From Chloroflexales bacterium ZM16-3 (GTDB lineage Bacteria; Chloroflexota; Chloroflexia; Chloroflexales; Chloroflexaceae), in assembly GCA_004138175.2 (NCBI GenBank), contig RYFE02000002.1, positions 186,001 through 250,000 of the forward strand: DNA of 64,000 nucleotides, given 5' to 3'. Below the pieces are notes generated by a model. That model searched no databases. It saw nothing but the letters and a program-made list of their open reading frames with translations, and was not told the origin of the DNA. Shown here piece by piece: positions 25,074 through 32,032 of the stretch. Each line of letters begins with the position of its first letter. Position 1 is the first letter of the stretch. A program made the translations under genes and the position numbers.

Positions 25074-25703
25074 ATGGCCGACCCATCACCGCCCGCAAAT
25101 CCCTGGCTCGCCACCCGTACACGCACCGGCCAGGAATACGATGCGCCCTATGAAGCCCGAGCTGCCGCCGGCGGCAATGTGCATGGCGAGGCCGATCTGC
25201 TCACCGCGCTGCTGCCGGCCATGGCCCCCCAGCCTGCCGTGGATACGCCCTATCGGGTGCTGGATGCCGGGTGCGGCACCGGGCGGATCGCGATTGAATT
25301 GGCCCGCCGCGGGGTCGCCGTCGTCGGCGTCGATCTCGATGCGGTCATGCTCACGCAGGCGCGGGCCAAAGCGCCCCAGCTTGATTGGCGGCAGGGCGAT
25401 CTGGCGGCTCTTGATCTTGGCCGGCGCTTTGACGCCGTGCTGCTCGCGGGGAATGTGATGATCTACCTGACGCCAGGCACGGAGGCGGCCACGCTCGACA
25501 ATCTGGCCCGCCACCTCGAACCGGGCGGCCTCGTCGTCGCGGCCTTTGAGCTCCCGCCACCATCCTGGTCACACCTGACCCTGGAAACCTATGATCGTCT
25601 GGCCGCAGCGGCAGGGCTCACCCTGGTCTCGCGCTGGTCAACCTGGCAGCAAGATGTCTGGCGTCCAGAGGATCACTACGCGGTATCCGTCCACCGCAGG
25701 TAA
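25074..25703 (+). CDS. Class I SAM-dependent methyltransferase
   Basis: 209 aa, substrate unknown. Motif I VLDAGCGTGRIAIELARRGV at about residues 60-79, the acidic residue of motif II in VVGVDLDAVML, motif IV FDAVLLAGNVMIYL, and the late LARHLEPGGLVVAAFELP. It is complete. The ATG at 25074 starts MADPSPPANPWLATRTRTGQ, which fits the family; upstream in-frame sequence has no homology. It stands alone between decayed genes. Confidence 0.85.
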   Translation: MADPSPPANPWLATRTRTGQEYDAPYEARAAAGGNVHGEADLLTALLPAMAPQPAVDTPYRVLDAGCGTGRIAIELARRGVAVVGVDLDAVMLTQARAKAPQLDWRQGDLAALDLGRRFDAVLLAGNVMIYLTPGTEAATLDNLARHLEPGGLVVAAFELPPPSWSHLTLETYDRLAAAAGLTLVSRWSTWQQDVWRPEDHYAVSVHRR

Positions 25704-26072
25704 TCAGCCAGCCGGCGTCGCTCGTCGTTTGCCAGCCTCCAGGCTCCACACGCACGCTCCGGCAGTTGTTTCTTCACCACGATCCGGCACCGCCCGGTGA
25801 ACTCAGCTACGGGCAACCCCGCCTGCGCAGCGATACCCTATCCCTCGTAGAACCATCTCGACGACTCACATTTCCCTATGGGACGCTGCGGCGCGCCTGC
25901 TCTGCGATGGAGAGCGAAAGCAAAGAAAGCGCAACGGCACTATGGACATGGCACGTTCTGGGTATTTCCCCGTGCCCCCTACGCACTATGGTAGAGGCAT
26001 CGTTGATCACGACGCACCACACCGCTCGGGCGCCGCGACCCATATCACTCCATCATCGTCCAGGAGGTCGCT
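25704..26072. other. Intergenic stretch without a gene
   Basis: 369 bases; the open frames on the plus strand lack homology and good starts. AGGAGGTCGCT just before 26073 is the ribosome binding site of the following lipoprotein gene. I see no other signal. Confidence 0.5.
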
Positions 26073-26909
26073 ATGTCCCGCCCAATTCTCGCCCTCGCCC
26101 TGACCCTTGTCCTTTCCGGCTGCGCCGCCGCAGCACCCACCATCCAGATGCCCGTCGAGGTGACTCGGGTCGTTCAGATGGAGGTGACCCGCGAAGTTAT
26201 GGCCGTTCAGACCCAGATTGTCGTGGTGACGGCCACATCGGAGCGTGCCCTGCCCACTACCGTACCGACTCGAGAGCCGACAGTTGTGAGCGCGCCGACG
26301 GCGATGCCAGAGCCGACAGCGATACCCGAGCCGACCGCCGTGCCCGAGCCGACTGCCGCTCCTCCACTGCCTGAAGGCGAGAGTGTCCCGGGGCAGATCA
26401 TGCGCACCATCCGCATCTTCGACATACCCAATGAGTTTGAGGGAAGAGAAGTCATCAGCGCGGACCCTGGCGTCACCATTGACGTGCTCTATCGTGGCGG
26501 CCAGTGGTATCAGGTGCAGGGCGAGTCGAAAAGCGGTAATAGCTTCACCGGCTGGGTCTACAAGGATTGGATGAGCATCGCGCCCGAAGATGCGGCACGC
26601 CTCCAGCCCTACCCTGACGCCCTGCCCGTGGTCGTCACCAAAATCACCCAGACGGTCGGTAACGACGGGTACAAGTACTGGACTGGGAGCATCATGAACA
26701 TCGGGGCCAAGACCGCCTACGATGTGCAGATGGAGATCTCGCTCAACGGCCAGATCGGCGATACCGAAACCCGCGTCGACCGCGGCACGGCCTTCGTCGC
26801 CACGCGCAACCTTGAGCCAGGCCAGGCTGCGAAGTTCACCGTGCGTACCGCCTGGGTTCGTACTGGCGATGCCTACTACGACTACCAGGTGCTCTGGACG
26901 GCACGATAA
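26073..26909 (+). CDS. Lipoprotein with Pro/Thr linker and SH3-like and FxLYD-like domains
   Basis: 278 aa, exported. The signal peptide ends in the lipobox LVLSGC (Cys17). Residues 30-55 are a short helical region rich in VTR and VVV; residues 60-97 are a Pro/Glu/Thr linker (PTAIPEPTAVPEPTAAP) of tandem EPTA units. An SH3b-like domain follows (IRIFDIPNEFEGREV, WYQVQGESKSGNSFTGWVYK). The C-terminal ~95 residues (VVVTKITQTVGNDGYKYWTG, LNGQIGDTETRVDRG, LEPGQAAKFTVRTAW) resemble an FxLYD-type extracellular beta-sandwich. The role is unknown. Preceded by AGGAGG. Confidence 0.75.
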   Translation: MSRPILALALTLVLSGCAAAAPTIQMPVEVTRVVQMEVTREVMAVQTQIVVVTATSERALPTTVPTREPTVVSAPTAMPEPTAIPEPTAVPEPTAAPPLPEGESVPGQIMRTIRIFDIPNEFEGREVISADPGVTIDVLYRGGQWYQVQGESKSGNSFTGWVYKDWMSIAPEDAARLQPYPDALPVVVTKITQTVGNDGYKYWTGSIMNIGAKTAYDVQMEISLNGQIGDTETRVDRGTAFVATRNLEPGQAAKFTVRTAWVRTGDAYYDYQVLWTAR

Positions 26910-26982
26910 CCGCTACCCTCCGGTTTACTAGAATGCATGCTGGTATCGCAACGATACAACGATATCGCCTAATCATACCAAA

Positions 26983-27093
26983 TATAGCAATCCTATCGTA
27001 GGTTGTGAAGTCCTTCGCATCAAGCTACGAGCGTTCCGCATCAGAAAGCAGTAGCTGGTCAGGTACCTTCACAACCCAGGTAGGATTGCTATA
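26983..27093. mobile_element. MITE-like element with ~33-bp imperfect inverted ends
   Basis: The ends TATAGCAATCCTA...GGTTGTGAAG and their complement enclose about 45 bases. Both tips are TATAGCAA / TTGCTATA, so a TA dinucleotide could be the target duplication, as with Tc1/mariner- or IS630-type elements. The element is 111 bp and non-coding and lies upstream of a small gene. Confidence 0.7.
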
Positions 27094-27130
27094 GGTGATA
27101 CCGTAAAACTTACGAATTGAGGAGCAAAAT

Positions 27131-27400
27131 ATGAGTAATAGTGCTACGATACGACCACTTGTTGCGCTTGCGAAGGATCGCGAAGTAAGGGCATTATCGC
27201 TTTTCGCCCAAGCCTGCAAGCGACTTACACAAGATGAACTAGCACAAAAATACCGCATTGAAATGGCTGCGGCACCACATCGAGACACTGTCCAAAAGAC
27301 ATACTTCGTGCATTCACACCACGGTATTCCAAGCACAGGCGATTCCACGTCTTACCAGTTCAATCACATGTCTACCGGCATTATCCTGAACGGAAGATGA
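27131..27400 (+). CDS. Small hypothetical protein
   Basis: 89 aa, MSNSATIRPLVALAKDREVR at the start; no family recognised. The support is a good ribosome binding site (GAGGAGCAAAAT before the ATG) and lower G+C than its neighbours, like the ABC-3C genes. It may be a recent import or a remnant of a longer gene. Confidence 0.45.
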   Translation: MSNSATIRPLVALAKDREVRALSLFAQACKRLTQDELAQKYRIEMAAAPHRDTVQKTYFVHSHHGIPSTGDSTSYQFNHMSTGIILNGR

Positions 27401-27464
27401 TTTCTCGCCAGGAGATGGTTGAGCCCTGGCCATCGCAGGTGACGAAGCGGGTCAGTGAGATCTC

Positions 27465-27480
27465 TGTCCGTCAACGGACA
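27465..27480. repeat. TGTCCGTCAACGGACA variant palindrome
   Basis: One-base variant of the island palindrome. It lies in the 310-base gap 27401-27710, in which no gene is seen. Confidence 0.75.
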
Positions 27481-27710
27481 AGCGTGCGATCAGGTGAAGC
27501 CGCGTCGCCTGTCGATCATCGCCATCGCCCTTCTCGCACCATGGCTGTCTCTGTCCCCTATCGATAAGTCGATATCAGACCAGAATCCTCGATGATCGTC
27601 TCCATGATCGCCGTCGTAGGCACGGTGGTGGAGCGTCATTGACTCGGCGGGGATCACCGTTATCATGCGGGAGATGTCCGACCCTGAAGGCTGCCGGTGG
27701 AGGGGCGCTG

Positions 27711-28037
27711 ATGTGGAGTCAACCGTTTGTGATCCCTGCTGGGATCTTCTTCGTCCTGACGCTGCCCTTGATCCTGGGGCTCATCCCGCCAAATCGCGGC
27801 TATGGCATTCGTACCGCAGCGACCCTCGCCGATCCCCAGGTATGGTATCGGGTTAATCGCGTTGGCGGGACGTCGCTGTGTCTGGCCAGCCTGACCTACC
27901 TGGTCGTCGCGGCGCTCGCCCCCACACCGCTCGCCGCCCGCAGCGATCTGCGCATCTGGCTGCTCCATCTCGCCGCGTTTGCCCTTCCCATGCTCGGCAG
28001 CCTGCTGCTGGTTCGCCGCGAGATCGCGCTCCGGTAA
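27711..28037 (+). CDS. SdpI-family membrane protein
   Basis: 108 aa. Three hydrophobic segments ([20 protein letters not shown] at 6-25; [36 protein letters not shown]) and the family signature [20 protein letters not shown], then RVNRVGG between the first two. In Bacillus SdpI gives immunity to the SdpC toxin; single SdpI-like proteins elsewhere have no proven role. The ATG at 27711 follows GGTGGAGGGGC. The upstream in-frame GTG/ATG extension is not homologous. Confidence 0.82.
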   Translation: MWSQPFVIPAGIFFVLTLPLILGLIPPNRGYGIRTAATLADPQVWYRVNRVGGTSLCLASLTYLVVAALAPTPLAARSDLRIWLLHLAAFALPMLGSLLLVRREIALR

Positions 28038-28086
28038 CCCATTTTGCGGCGTACCGCGCTCGCCTGCGTTGATCACCAGGGATGTT

Positions 28087-28230
28087 ATGCTTCCATTGCC
28101 CACCTTTCGCTACCACCCTGACCCGGTCGCCACCGGGAGTATCGCTGCCTCCGACAAACCGTGTCTGGTCTGCCAGCAGGCCCGTGGCTTCATCTACACC
28201 GGGCCGGTCTACGCCGAGCCTGACCTGGCA
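28087..28230 (+). pseudogene. CbrC-family N-terminal fragment
   Basis: [20 protein letters not shown], then [20 protein letters not shown], matches the start of UPF0167/CbrC proteins, including the CxxC. After AEPDL the frame runs into the GNAT fragment, which is in another frame. Only about 48 codons remain. Confidence 0.65.
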
Positions 28231-28550
28231 GCGATTCCACGACCCGCAGATCCCGATGCATGCGCTGGGCGCGTTCTGGGATGATCGGCTGGTGGGCATC
28301 GTGCAGTACCTCTTCCACTACTCGGCTTGGACGAGCGGCCCCTACTGCTACCTCCAGGATCTCTTCACGACGCCCGGCGCACGTGGACAGGGTGTTGGCC
28401 GCGCGTTGATTGAGGCGGTCTACGCCGCCGCGCTAGAGGCAGGCGCCAGCCGGGTCTACTGGCTGACCCAGGAGACGAATACGCAGGCGCAGGCCTTGTA
28501 CGACCAGGTTCATTCAGTACCGCAAGCTCTTTGGCGCGCGGCCAGCCTAA
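28223..28550 (+). pseudogene. GNAT acetyltransferase, truncated and frameshifted
   Basis: The middle of a GNAT domain ([58 protein letters not shown]) joins the CbrC fragment. After LYDQV a short deletion shifts the frame; the family C terminus FIQYRKLFGARPA is found in the next frame, ending at 28550. Both ends of the gene are damaged. The open frame as such runs on to 28594. Confidence 0.75.
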
Positions 28551-28562
28551 CGGGAGGTGTGT

Positions 28563-29231
28563 ATGAAGACCAAAAGCCCCTTTCGCACGGGTGACTCGGT
28601 GATCGTCAAGCCCGACATCCACGACCCTGACCTGGGCATGGGTATTGGCGGGTGGCAGGGGATCATCTCAGAGGTCAATGAGGCTGAGCAGCTGATCTGT
28701 GTGGACTGGGACAGCCAGACCCTCGCTGCGATGCCGGCGGCGGTGATCGACCGCTGTGAGGAGCAAGGCTTGGGCTGGGATCAGATGTACCTGGGGTTCA
28801 GCGATGTCCAAACAGCGCCGCGGCGCGATACGCCGGCCCAGCGGGCGCAGACGCTGGCCCGGCTCCATGCCGAGCACCAGTGGAGCCACCTGGGTGTCGA
28901 GGGTGCCCAGATCCAGGCGGTGATCGGGGCGGTCGATCCAGACGACCAGTGGGCGATCTATGAGGCGTGGGAGACGCACCTGCACCAGGTGCTGCGCTTC
29001 CCCTTCGAGGCGATCGTCGCCGAAGCGCCCGATCGCGGGCCGCTCCATCAGGGCGACCGGATGACGGTGCAAGCGATCACCGATACCGATGATCTGCGCG
29101 GGCTGATCGTCGCGTGTACCCATCAGCGGCACCGCACTCACTTCCCGCTCTGTGACCTAGAGGTGTTGGATCACCGCTCCCCAAACCACGACCCGGTGAA
29201 GATCTATGTGGTCTGGTTTGCCAACCGCTAA
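28563..29231 (+). CDS. Protein with C-terminal CcbP-like calcium-binding domain
   Basis: 222 aa. The last ~85 residues (LRFPFEAIVAEAPDRGPLHQ, GDRMTVQAITDTDDLRGLIV, HRTHFPLCDLEVLD) resemble the cyanobacterial calcium-binding protein CcbP. The N-terminal ~60 residues (FRTGDSVIVKPDIHDPDLGM, GWQGIISEV, LICVDWDSQTL) look like an SH3-like beta barrel. Possible role in calcium buffering or binding, by family only. The ATG at 28563 follows GGGAGGTGTGT; a GTG at 28557 is an alternative. It overlaps the end of the broken GNAT frame. Confidence 0.7.
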   Translation: MKTKSPFRTGDSVIVKPDIHDPDLGMGIGGWQGIISEVNEAEQLICVDWDSQTLAAMPAAVIDRCEEQGLGWDQMYLGFSDVQTAPRRDTPAQRAQTLARLHAEHQWSHLGVEGAQIQAVIGAVDPDDQWAIYEAWETHLHQVLRFPFEAIVAEAPDRGPLHQGDRMTVQAITDTDDLRGLIVACTHQRHRTHFPLCDLEVLDHRSPNHDPVKIYVVWFANR

Positions 29232-29260
29232 TGCCGCCTGCTGATACAGGAAGATGCCCC

Positions 29261-29875
29261 ATGGCCACGCTCGACCTGAAGAAGACCTTCAAACACCTCT
29301 ACGCGCCCTCGGCGAAGGCCAGCGCCGTCGTGGATGTGCCGCCGATGACGTTCCTGATGGTCGATGGGGCCGGCGACCCGAACACCGCCCCCGACTACGC
29401 CCTTGCCATTGAGGCGCTCTACACGCTCTCCTACACGCTGAAGTTCGCCCTCAAGCGCGAGGGCCTGGACTACACGGTGATGCCGCTGGAGGGCCTGTGG
29501 TGGGCCGAGGACATGACCCAGTTTCGTATGGACGAGCGCAGCAACTGGCGCTGGACGATGATGATCGCCCAGCCCGATGCGGTCACGGAGGCGCACTTCA
29601 CGGCCGCCTGCGCGGCCGCCATGAAGAAGCTTGCCCCGGCCACGATCGCCCGGGTGCGCCGGGAGGTCTACCACGAGGGCCTGAGCGCGCAGGTGTTGCA
29701 CATCGGCCCCTATGCGGCCGAGGCCCCCACGATTGACGCCCTGCACGCCTTCATCGCCGCACAGGGCTATGTGCGCACCGGGAAGCACCACGAGATCTAC
29801 CTCAAGGATCCGCGCAAGACGGCGCCGGAGAAGCTCCAGACGGTGATCCGCCAGCCGATCACGCCCGGCGCGTAG
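29261..29875 (+). CDS. GyrI-like small-molecule-binding-domain protein
   Basis: 204 aa. GyrI-like/SOUL-type proteins bind small hydrophobic ligands or act on drugs. The family pattern is LDLKKTFKHLYAPSAKASAV, then VDVPPMTFLMVDGAGDPN, YTLKFALKREGLDYTVMPLE, GLWWAEDMTQFR, and the late GLSAQVLHIGPYAAEAPTID with LHAFI and KHHEIYLKDPRKTAPEKLQT. It is complete. The ATG at 29261 follows AGGAAGATGCCCC; a start at 29231 would add eleven non-homologous residues. Probably expressed with the CcbP-like gene 30 bases upstream. Confidence 0.85.
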   Translation: MATLDLKKTFKHLYAPSAKASAVVDVPPMTFLMVDGAGDPNTAPDYALAIEALYTLSYTLKFALKREGLDYTVMPLEGLWWAEDMTQFRMDERSNWRWTMMIAQPDAVTEAHFTAACAAAMKKLAPATIARVRREVYHEGLSAQVLHIGPYAAEAPTIDALHAFIAAQGYVRTGKHHEIYLKDPRKTAPEKLQTVIRQPITPGA

Positions 29876-29918
29876 CATATCGTAGATCCTGATGCAAGGC
29901 AATTCTCTTACAATAAGG

Positions 29919-30185
29919 CGCTCATGTGAAGTTAGCGTGCAACCCCGAAAGAACTAATGGTCTTTCTAGGCTTTGCAAAGCCAAATGCGTCGTTTATCCT
30001 AATTACGCAATACCGCAGAAGTAACCCTGTGAAGTGTTCTGTCATTCTGAGCGCAGCGAAGAATCCCGGCCGGGACGCTTCGCTGCGCTCAGCGTGACAT
30101 GGGTGACAGGGTTACTTCTGCGGTATTGCCTAATTACGATAATGCGAACATACGCTCACCTTTGCACGCTAACTTCACATGAGCG
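29919..30185. mobile_element. Element with perfect 24-bp inverted ends, carrying an inserted MITE
   Basis: Arms at 29919-29942 and 30162-30185 (CGCTCATGTGAAGTTAGCGT...) are exact complements. The 219-base centre includes MITE copy 2, so a younger element jumped into an older one. No coding capacity. Confidence 0.8.
29999..30137. mobile_element. Palindromic MITE, copy 2, with 8-bp target duplication
   Basis: Element 30007-30129 (123 bp) flanked by CTAATTAC at 29999-30006 and 30130-30137. Ends GCAATACCGCAGAAGTAAC and its complement. Confidence 0.9.
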
Positions 30186-30228
30186 AATAAAGTAGAGTAA
30201 ACGCCAGTGCTGCCTGGGATGAAGCCCA

Positions 30229-30885
30229 ATGAAGCTCCTGTTCATCTGTAGCCAGAATCGGCGGCGGAGCCTGACGGCCGAGCAGATCTTCGATGGGGTC
30301 GCCGGTCACCAGGCCCGCTCGGCGGGAACCGAAGATGGTGCCCGCATTCGCGTGCCCCCTGGCCACCTCGGCTGGGCCGATCTCGTCTTTGTGATGGAGC
30401 GCCGGCACCGCGATCGCCTCCGCGCGAAGTTCGGCCAGGAGATCGCCGGGAAGCGCGTCATCTGCCTGCATATCGCCGACGACTACGGTTATATGGATGC
30501 CGCCCTCATCACTCGTCTGGAAGCGGAAGATGTCACTGAGCGTCAGGTAGCGGGTCATGCGAGTCGGCGATACAGGTCGGCATGTTTCTGGACGATATCG
30601 TCAATCGCCTCCTGCACCTCCGGTGCCGGTCGCATCAGCAGTTCTGCAATACTCAAGCGAATGAGATCTTCGGGGGTGATACCGAGCACCTTCGCACGCT
30701 GGGAGAGGAGGTTGAGGCGCTCTTCAGGAATATCAAGGGTGATGACGGTCATGGGCTCCGCTCCTCCATTACGGTCTGTTCGCGCCGTGTCGCTCATCGA
30801 TTCTATCACACCGTACCACCCTGGCGCTGACACAGCGTACATCATTGGCTGCCCCACCGCGGTGTGGCCTCCCAGGCGTTCATAG
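30229..30885 (+). CDS. Low-molecular-weight phosphatase-like protein with abnormal 3' extension
   Basis: Residues 1-100 match a distinct branch of the low-molecular-weight tyrosine phosphatase fold: MKLLFICSQNRRRSLTAEQI (P-loop with the Cys replaced in part: CSQNRRRS), GHQARSAGTEDGARIRVP, WADLVFVMERRHRDRLRAKF and CLHIADDYGYMDAALI. After about residue 103 the frame runs antisense through an antitoxin gene, so residues 104-218 are not real homology. A stop that would fit the family exists in the next frame at 30548-30550. The gene's 3' end was therefore altered by the joint with a Doc-like stub. Confidence 0.7.
   Translation: MKLLFICSQNRRRSLTAEQIFDGVAGHQARSAGTEDGARIRVPPGHLGWADLVFVMERRHRDRLRAKFGQEIAGKRVICLHIADDYGYMDAALITRLEAEDVTERQVAGHASRRYRSACFWTISSIASCTSGAGRISSSAILKRMRSSGVIPSTFARWERRLRRSSGISRVMTVMGSAPPLRSVRAVSLIDSITPYHPGADTAYIIGCPTAVWPPRRS
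30526..30558 (-). pseudogene. Stub of a Doc/Fic-type toxin start
   Basis: The ATG at 30558 overlaps the antitoxin stop (ATGA) and starts MTRYLTLSDIF, a Doc-like N terminus, then continues into sequence antisense to the phosphatase gene. Only about 10 codons of toxin remain. Confidence 0.5.
30555..30752 (-). CDS. Antitoxin-like protein, orphan
   Basis: 65 aa: MTVITLDIPEERLNLLSQRA at the start, then LGITPEDLIRLSIAELLMR and a C-terminal helix VQEAIDDIVQKHADLYRRLA. This is the short ribbon-helix-type layout of antitoxins paired with Doc/Fic or PIN toxins. Its stop overlaps the start of a toxin of which only a stub remains, so it has lost its partner. The start at 30752 is chosen over the longer in-frame start at 30857, whose extra residues have no homology. 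Confidence 0.65.
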   Translation of the reverse strand: MTVITLDIPEERLNLLSQRAKVLGITPEDLIRLSIAELLMRPAPEVQEAIDDIVQKHADLYRRLA

Positions 30886-30893
30886 AACCCCTA

Positions 30894-30902
30894 TGCTACA
30901 AT
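30894..30902 (+). promoter_or_regulatory. Extended -10 candidate (TGCTACAAT) before the Uma2 gene
   Basis: TGC directly followed by TACAAT, 40 bases before the start at 30942. Same pattern as at 37304 and 54076. Confidence 0.45.
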
Positions 30903-30941
30903 GAGGCTCAGCGCGCCTGCAGCGAGCGAGGAGGTATCCCT

Positions 30942-31580
30942 ATGACAACCGATACGGTCGAGATGGGTGAGACGATGGTCTCCCCCATTCTCATGGATCA
31001 CGCCCTCAAGGGGCCACCCCAGGGCCGCTGGACGATTGTGCATTGGGAGCGCCTGCCCGATGACGGCAACCGCTACGAGATCATCGATGGGAAGCTGTAT
31101 ATGACCACGGCGCCGAGCGCATTTCACCAGTGGATTGTCGGTGCCTTCATTGAGCACCTCGGTGTGCCGTCCCGCCAGCGTGGCCTGGGGATCTGGTTTA
31201 CCGCACCGATTGGTGTGCTGTTCTCCCAGCGCGACGCCATCCAGCCCGACTTCCTGTTCATCCGTGCCGAGCGCGCGGCGGAACTGGTGCGCGACCGCCG
31301 GGTGCGCGGCGCGCCCGACCTGGTGGTCGAAGTGCTCTCACCGGGGAATAACACCGAGGAGATGGCGAAGAAGCGCGCCATGTGTGCGCGGGGCGGTGTC
31401 CCGGAGTATATCGAAGTTGATCCTGCGACCCGCAGCTTGGCGATCTTCCATCTGGTGGATGGTGCCTACGGGGAGCCCGCCATGTACGCGGAAGCCCAGA
31501 CGATCAGCCTGGCCTGCCTGGCCGACCTGCCGCTGCGGATCGCGGCGCTCTTCGCCGGCGCCCCAGATACGACGCTCTGA
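30942..31580 (+). CDS. Uma2-family putative endonuclease (DUF820)
   Basis: 212 aa. PD-(D/E)XK-fold family, abundant in cyanobacteria and Chloroflexi; role unknown. Seen are NRYEIIDGKLYMTTAPSAFH, FTAPIGVLFSQRDAIQPDFL, GAPDLVVEVLSPGNN and KKRAMCARGGVPEYIEVDPA, giving the D-x(n)-E-x-L/K active-site pattern (PDF, PDLVVEVLSP, the E in EYIEVD). Strong ribosome binding site GAGGAGG before ATG 30942. Followed closely by the XisI-like gene. Confidence 0.88.
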   Translation: MTTDTVEMGETMVSPILMDHALKGPPQGRWTIVHWERLPDDGNRYEIIDGKLYMTTAPSAFHQWIVGAFIEHLGVPSRQRGLGIWFTAPIGVLFSQRDAIQPDFLFIRAERAAELVRDRRVRGAPDLVVEVLSPGNNTEEMAKKRAMCARGGVPEYIEVDPATRSLAIFHLVDGAYGEPAMYAEAQTISLACLADLPLRIAALFAGAPDTTL

Positions 31581-31607
31581 CAGCTATACGAAGGATACGG
31601 GAGAGGA

Positions 31608-31883
31608 ATGGAGACCATTTCCCGCTATCGGCAGATCATCACCCGCGTGCTCAGCGATCTTGCCGAGGCAAGCGCACGTGATGATGTGGAGGTGCTGCCG
31701 CTCTTCGACGTAGCGCACGACAACTACCTGCTGATCGATGCGGGCTGGCGTGGCGTGCGGCGCATCCATCACATCATTGCCCATCTGGAGAGTGTTGCAG
31801 AATTCCCCGAACTATTCTACGTGCGAAGTATCCCGCCGGAAACAGCCGCTGAAGGCTTGACAAACCGCCTCCCTGGGGCATGA
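31608..31883 (+). CDS. XisI-like protein with repeat-derived C terminus
   Basis: 91 aa. The first ~59 residues match XisI, an fdxN-element excision controlling factor family: ISRYRQIITRVLSDLAEASA, DVEVLPLFDVAHDNYLLIDA, GWRGVRRIHHIIAHLE. From ESVAEFPELF on, the sequence is read from an inverted-repeat element (31785-32032), replacing the family's usual C terminus. It therefore may not work. XisH, its usual partner, is absent; a Uma2 nuclease precedes it. Confidence 0.7.
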   Translation: METISRYRQIITRVLSDLAEASARDDVEVLPLFDVAHDNYLLIDAGWRGVRRIHHIIAHLESVAEFPELFYVRSIPPETAAEGLTNRLPGA

Positions 31884-32032
31884 TTCAGGTGTCAAAACCA
31901 AGTCATTCTCAAAGGTGATTTAGCGCATCTCCTAGCCCTAGAGCCGCCCACGGCAATTCCCAAAGAGCCCAAAAAACTGCCCCCCGAGGTCGCCGGGGCC
32001 ACCCACGCCCCCAATTCTGCAACACTCTCCAG
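31785..32032. mobile_element. Element with perfect 20-bp inverted ends between two damaged genes
   Basis: CTGGAGAGTGTTGCAGAATT at 31785-31804 and its exact complement at 32013-32032. The 208-base interior has no gene. Both genes reading into it (XisI-like from the left, formylglycine-enzyme-like from the right) end with the same residues ESVAE encoded by its tips. Confidence 0.75.
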
